Shown piece by piece: positions 42,454 through 46,122 of a stretch of 46,122 nucleotides of DNA. The first letter of the stretch is position 1. Every line of letters begins with the position of its first letter. Source of the stretch: Comamonadaceae bacterium UBA2334 (GTDB lineage Bacteria; Pseudomonadota; Gammaproteobacteria; Burkholderiales; Burkholderiaceae_C); assembly GCA_002344885.1 (NCBI GenBank), contig DDUQ01000029.1, forward strand, positions 1-46,122. The letters run 5' to 3'. A model generated the notes under the pieces. The model had not been told where the DNA came from, did no database searches, and worked only from the letters and a program-made list of their open reading frames with translations. The translations under genes and the position numbers were made by a program.

Positions 42454-42898
42454 GTGACAGGGCAGCGCTGGCATCGTCTCGCCAGTGCTGCATCGCCTGG
42501 TAATAGCCTTCCCAAACGCAGCCATTGCAGCCTCGGCCGCAGCACGTGGTCGGCTCGGGCGGCGGGGCGCGCAAGGTCACGTGGGCCTGGGCCGCACGGC
42601 CTTCAAACCACCCCACCACCGCGCGTGCGTTGGCCACTTCGTTCAGCGGGATGCGCTCGGGCGGGTAACGGACAAACCGGGCCACACTGCCCTGGGGCAC
42701 GGTGACGGTTTCGAGAAACATGTTTGCTGGCCGCACCCAAGTGCCCCTGTCGCCGTAAAGGGCCCGGTACACCACCATGGGTTGCAAGGTTTCACTGCAC
42801 CGTGCGGTTTCCAGCACTTCGTACCAACTGCCTTTGTGGTGCCGGTACAGCCCCGTCGGCACGGGTGTCAGCGGGGGCAAATCGTTCGCGTCGCTCAT
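42443..42898 (-). CDS. DUF1653 and oxidoreductase-like domain protein
   Basis: A 151-residue cytosolic protein joining two small domains. Residues ~15-70 are DUF1653 (TGLYRHHKGSWYEVLETARC, VVYRALYGDRGTWVRPANMF), of unknown role. Residues ~110-145 match the oxidoreductase-like (OXLD1-type) Cys-rich domain (PPPEPTTCCGRGCNGCVWEGYY). The four-cysteine cluster CCGRGCNGC suggests metal or iron-sulfur binding. The ATG at 42898 gives the first full domain; the frame extends to 43384 through the divergent guanine deaminase gene and is rejected there. It is divergent from guaD and convergent with the porin. Confidence 0.85.
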   Translation of the reverse strand: MSDANDLPPLTPVPTGLYRHHKGSWYEVLETARCSETLQPMVVYRALYGDRGTWVRPANMFLETVTVPQGSVARFVRYPPERIPLNEVANARAVVGWFEGRAAQAHVTLRAPPPEPTTCCGRGCNGCVWEGYYQAMQHWRDDASAALSRLG

Positions 42899-42969
42899 GT
42901 TGATTTCCGTATAGGCCCAATGCGGGCAGGAAATGTGTGAATGCAGCCCGTGCAATAAGCTTACCCGCC

Positions 42970-44304
42970 ATGAAAGCCTACCGTGCCGCTTTGCTGCGCT
43001 TTGATTCAAATGACCAACCGGTCCATGACACCGACGGCCTGTTGGTGACCGCACCTGACGCGTCAGGCACACAACGTGTGGTGGCGTGCGGTGCATGGTC
43101 GGCCCTCCGGCACCTGCTGGACCAGCCCGATGCATCGGGCATCGAGGTACAGCACTGGCCGGGCAAACTGATTGCACCAGGGTTTGTGGATGCGCACGTG
43201 CACTACCCGCAGGTGGACGTGATCGGCTCGCCGGCGGACGGTCTGCTGCCCTGGCTGGAGCACTACACGTTTCCGGCAGAAACCCGGTTTGCCGATGCAG
43301 GTCATGCCCAACACATGGCCAGGGTGTTTCTGGATGAATTGCAGCGCAACGGCGTGACCACTGCGCTGGCCTTTGCCACCTCACACCCCGAGTCGGTCAA
43401 CGCACTGTTGACCGAGGCCCAGGCCAGGCGCATGCGGCTCATCACCGGCATGTGCCTGATGGACCAGAACGCCCCGGATGGTTTGCGCAACCCGCCCAGT
43501 GCGCCCGGCTTGGCCGATGCTGCCGAGCACAGCCTGTTGCAGACTGAAAGCTTGATCCGGCACTGGCATGGCAAGGGGCGACTGGGCTATGCCATCACGC
43601 CACGCTTCGTGCCCACCTGTTCTGATGTACAACTGCGCGGTGCGGGCGAACTGGCTGCGCGCTACCCGGATGTGTGGGTGCAGTCGCACGTGGCTGAAAA
43701 CCGCAATGAAATTGCCTGGGTGCGCCAGCTTTACCCGCAGGCGCGCAGCTACCTGGACGTGTACCACCGCTACGGGTTGCTGCGTGAGCGCACCGTGTAT
43801 GCACACGGCATTTATCTTGACGATGCTGACCGTGCCCTGCTGCGCGACACCGGCAGCGCCATTGCCGTCAGCCCCACCAGCAACCTGTTTCTGGGCAGCG
43901 GCCTGTTTGACTTTGAAGCCGCCCAGCGCAGCGGACACCTGCACGGTCTGGCCAGCGATGTGGGTGGCGGTACCTCGTTCTCGCCGTTCGAGACCATGAA
44001 AGCCGCTTACTTCACCGGGCGCATGGCGCTGGAGGCGCAGGGCGGCGTGCCCAAACCGGGCTTGAGCCTGAGCCCTAGCCGCATGTGGTGGTTGCACACC
44101 GCGGGCGGTGCGCAGTCTCTGGGGTTGGCTGGCACCGTGGGCAATCTCAACGTAGGTGCCGAAGCAGACTTTGTGGTGTTGGATCCGTCAGCCACACCGC
44201 TGCTGGCGAGGCGCACGGCCGCAGCCCAGTCGGTGGAGGAATGGCTGTTTGCCTTCATCATCCTGGCGGACGATCGGGCGGTGGCATCCACGGTGTTGGC
44301 TTGA
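42970..44304 (+). CDS. guaD: Guanine deaminase
   Basis: Deaminates guanine to xanthine, feeding xanthine dehydrogenase. The 444-residue zinc amidohydrolase has the metal site PGFVDAHVHYPQ, the guanine-deaminase segment LPWLEHYTFPAE, the His in SHVAENRNEI, the His in YAHGIYL and the Asp in LASDVGGGTSFS. FETMKAAYF and EADFVVLDP complete the family pattern. The ATG at 42970 is preferred over the one at 42937. It is convergent with the second xanthine dehydrogenase large subunit. No GTATAC palindrome lies upstream, so its control may differ from the puu genes. Confidence 0.94.
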   Translation: MKAYRAALLRFDSNDQPVHDTDGLLVTAPDASGTQRVVACGAWSALRHLLDQPDASGIEVQHWPGKLIAPGFVDAHVHYPQVDVIGSPADGLLPWLEHYTFPAETRFADAGHAQHMARVFLDELQRNGVTTALAFATSHPESVNALLTEAQARRMRLITGMCLMDQNAPDGLRNPPSAPGLADAAEHSLLQTESLIRHWHGKGRLGYAITPRFVPTCSDVQLRGAGELAARYPDVWVQSHVAENRNEIAWVRQLYPQARSYLDVYHRYGLLRERTVYAHGIYLDDADRALLRDTGSAIAVSPTSNLFLGSGLFDFEAAQRSGHLHGLASDVGGGTSFSPFETMKAAYFTGRMALEAQGGVPKPGLSLSPSRMWWLHTAGGAQSLGLAGTVGNLNVGAEADFVVLDPSATPLLARRTAAAQSVEEWLFAFIILADDRAVASTVLA

Positions 44305-44343
44305 TTTGAGGTGGCGACGCCGGTCAGGCTGACGACTTACGGG

Positions 44344-44388
44344 CTGACGTCGGGCGGTCTGACATCGGGCGGTCTGACATCGGGCGGG
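44344..44388. repeat. Three tandem 15-bp repeats in a convergent gap
   Basis: Three copies of CTGACRTCGGGCGGT (44344-44358, 44359-44373, 44374-44388; the last ends in G) fill much of the space between guaD and the second xdhB. Further CTGAC words occur just upstream. No coding role is seen. Confidence 0.8.
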
Positions 44389-44401
44389 TTTTTGAGGCTG
44401 G

Positions 44402-46122
44402 TCAATGGGTGGCTTGCACCGCCCACAGCACCCGTTCGGCCGTGGCGGGCGCATCCAGTTTCACGGGCCCAGACAATCCCGCTTTCGAGCGCGCCTGTGC
44501 CACCGCATCGCGGATGGCTTCCCACACGCTGATGCCCAGCATGAACGGGGGTTCACCCACCGCTTTGCTGCCGCCCACGTTGTCTTCCTGGTTCGCTTCG
44601 GGCCACAGCGTCACCTTGAAATGCTCGGGCACGTCGCCCGCCGCCGGGATTTTGTAGGTGCTGGGTGCGCGTGTCAGCAGCGCACCGGGGTTGCGCTCGG
44701 TATCGGGGGCGGCCCACACCAGTTCTTCGGTGGTCAGCCAGCCCATGCCTTGCACGAAGGCCCCCTCGATCTGACCGATGTCCAGCGCCGGGTTGATGCT
44801 GTGGCCCACGTCGTGCAGGATGTCCACCGCCAGCACCCGGCTCTCGCCGGTCAGGGTGTCGATGGCCACTTCGGTGCAGGCTGCACCATAGGCGAAGTAG
44901 TAGAACGGCCGGCCGGTGAGGGTGGTTTTGTCGTAGTGGATCTTGGGCGTGCGGTAAAAGCCGTCGCTCCACAGCTGGATACGGTTGGCGTATGCGGCCT
45001 GCACCACGCTGTCAAACGTGCGGGTGGTGTGGGGGCTGACCACCAACCCCACGGGAGGTGCATCGGCCGGTGCGCCGGGTGGCGTGCCGCACACCAGTTG
45101 CACCTCGCCCGCGCCGCAGCCGTCCAGTCCGGCCACGAAGGCGGCCAGGTTGGTCCTGACGTTGCGGGCCGCATACTGGGCGGCGCGGCCGTTCAGGTCG
45201 GTGCCGCTGCTGGCGGCAGTGGCGCTGGCATTGGGCACGCGGGCCGTGTCGGACGCGCTGACCTGCACGCGGTGCAGCGGCAGCCCCAGCTCGCTGGCCA
45301 CAATTTGCGCCACCTTGGTGTGCAGGCCCTGGCCCATTTCGGTGCCACCGTGGTTGACCAGTACGCTGCCGTCGGTGTACACGTGCACCAGCGCGCCCGC
45401 CTGGTTGAACAGGGTGGCCGTGAAGCTGATGCCAAACTTGACCGGCGTGAGCGCGATGCCGCGCTGGATGATGGGGCTGCCAGCATTCCACCGGGCGATG
45501 GCAGCCTTTCTTTCCTGATAGCTGCAATCCCTTTCCAAACAAGCGATGAGGGGCAAAAGAATGTTGTCTTCCACCGCCATGCCGTAGTGGGTCACGTTGC
45601 GCTGGGCCGGCGTGGGGTTGTGGGCCGACACCGACGGCAGGGGATGTGCCAGTGGTTCGTCGCTGTACAGGTTGGCCAGGCGGACAGCCAGTGGGTCCAG
45701 CCCGAGGTGGCGTGCCACGTCGCCCAGGATGGTTTCGATGGCAATCACGCCCTGCGGGCCACCGAAGCCGCGAAACGCGGTGTGGCTTTGCGTGTTGGTT
45801 TTGCAGCGGTAGCTGCTGATGGCCACATCCTGCAAAAAGTAGGCGTTGTCGGCATGGAAGATGGCCCGGTCAGACACGGGGCCGGACAGGTCGGCCGAGA
45901 AGCCGCAGTGCGCCAGTTGGGTGAGCTTCAGGCCGCACAGGCGGCCCGTGTCGTCGAAGCCCACGGTGTAGTCCACGCTGAATGGGTGGCGCTTGCCGGT
46001 GATGACGAAGTCGTCGTCCCGGTCCAGGCGCATCTTCACCGGGCGGCCCGTGTGGTGGGCGGCCAGCGCGGCCCAAACCGCCAGGTGCCCGCTCTGGGTT
46101 TCCTTGCCGCCAAACCCGCCAC
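44402..46122 (-). CDS. xdhB: Second xanthine dehydrogenase molybdopterin subunit, partial
   Basis: The frame runs off the right edge (5' end missing); about 573 residues are present. The visible N-terminal part reads GGFGGKETQSGHLAV, the cofactor site, followed by FRGFGGPQG, GTEMGQGLHTK and the C-terminal HDVGHSINPALDIGQIEGAF. Sequence differs clearly from the xdhB at 9003 while keeping every motif, so this is a paralogue, not a repeat. It has the HNPTPAQRNVTHYG segment and a slightly longer tail (VGGSKAVGEPPFMLGIS). Codons 45515-45562 overlap a dispersed-repeat-like sequence (ILLPLIACLERDCSYQERK). It is convergent with guaD; an xdhA paralogue is expected beyond the edge. Confidence 0.94.
   Translation of the reverse strand, partial: GGFGGKETQSGHLAVWAALAAHHTGRPVKMRLDRDDDFVITGKRHPFSVDYTVGFDDTGRLCGLKLTQLAHCGFSADLSGPVSDRAIFHADNAYFLQDVAISSYRCKTNTQSHTAFRGFGGPQGVIAIETILGDVARHLGLDPLAVRLANLYSDEPLAHPLPSVSAHNPTPAQRNVTHYGMAVEDNILLPLIACLERDCSYQERKAAIARWNAGSPIIQRGIALTPVKFGISFTATLFNQAGALVHVYTDGSVLVNHGGTEMGQGLHTKVAQIVASELGLPLHRVQVSASDTARVPNASATAASSGTDLNGRAAQYAARNVRTNLAAFVAGLDGCGAGEVQLVCGTPPGAPADAPPVGLVVSPHTTRTFDSVVQAAYANRIQLWSDGFYRTPKIHYDKTTLTGRPFYYFAYGAACTEVAIDTLTGESRVLAVDILHDVGHSINPALDIGQIEGAFVQGMGWLTTEELVWAAPDTERNPGALLTRAPSTYKIPAAGDVPEHFKVTLWPEANQEDNVGGSKAVGEPPFMLGISVWEAIRDAVAQARSKAGLSGPVKLDAPATAERVLWAVQATH
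45515..45562 (+). repeat. Degenerate dispersed repeat, copy B (inside second xdhB)
   Basis: CTGATAGCTGCAATC, then TTTCCAAACAAGCGATGAGG and GGCAAAAGAATG. It matches the block order of the other copies and is closest to copy E. It is in frame within the gene. Because the protein around it has normal length, chance resemblance is possible. Confidence 0.4.

Noticed and set aside
1..46122. CRISPR array, tRNA, rRNA, insertion sequence or prophage
   Set aside because: No regularly spaced direct repeats with unique spacers, no recognisable tRNA or rRNA sequence, and no transposase, integrase or phage protein was found.
44402..46122. Large-scale repeat of xdhB (9003-11375)
   Set aside because: Only conserved motifs are shared; the sequence between them differs, so it is a paralogue.

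Overview
The window is high-GC DNA, densely coded on both strands. It looks like a betaproteobacterium of the order Burkholderiales, probably family Comamonadaceae. The grounds are the Burkholderiales-type porin, the membrane-bound PuuD urate oxidase, the DUF1800/DUF1501 pair, the DUF6172 protein and the general codon style. This placement is inferred from gene content, not from a marker gene. No rRNA, tRNA, CRISPR array, insertion sequence or prophage was seen.

Layout. 258-1757: a long-form glyceraldehyde-3-phosphate dehydrogenase with its own terminator. 1969-14505: a purine (xanthine/urate/allantoin) catabolic region. Its leftward operon is gntR > puuE > uraD-allC fusion > M20 hydrolase. 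Rightward genes are hiuH, xdhA-xdhB, xdhC and puuD, with a leftward lipoprotein gene between xdhB and xdhC. 14597-26164: mixed signalling and housekeeping genes: a LOV-like diguanylate cyclase, RhlE helicase, DUF6172, a small zinc ribbon, an esterase, a hybrid histidine kinase, TrhO, a frameshifted dienelactone hydrolase, a YghU-like GST with a coupled HTH protein, DUF502 and FabI. 26355-32737: a tight five-gene run of a PhaC-like DUF3141 protein, a MaoC-Pta fusion, an acetate-type kinase and two CoA-transferase subunits, divergent from fabI. 32940-37009: a c-di-GMP enzyme (REC-PAS-GGDEF-EAL-CZB) coupled to an 8-oxoguanine-type deaminase. 37188-42898: DUF1800, DUF1501 (Tat), a transglutaminase-like protein, a porin and a DUF1653 protein. 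42970-46122: guanine deaminase and the 3' part of a second xanthine dehydrogenase large subunit that runs off the window.

How the genes work together. Guanine deaminase and xanthine dehydrogenase supply urate, and 8-oxoguanine deaminase would feed urate directly. PuuD oxidises urate. HiuH and the UraD domain process the unstable products to allantoin. PuuE opens the ring and the AllC domain hydrolyses allantoate. Two nearly identical 16-bp palindromes, one between gntR and hiuH and one over the likely puuD promoter, suggest that the GntR protein controls the urate-to-allantoate genes. xdhAB carries a different, perfect 24-bp palindrome, which suggests a second regulator encoded elsewhere.

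The strongest unexplained signals are: a family of at least six degenerate dispersed repeats, two of them inside xanthine dehydrogenase genes and one ending the DUF6172 gene; the two purine operators; the 24-bp xdhA palindrome; the PhaC-like/MaoC-Pta/kinase/CoA-transferase cluster with a changed hydratase residue; and a LOV-type diguanylate cyclase.
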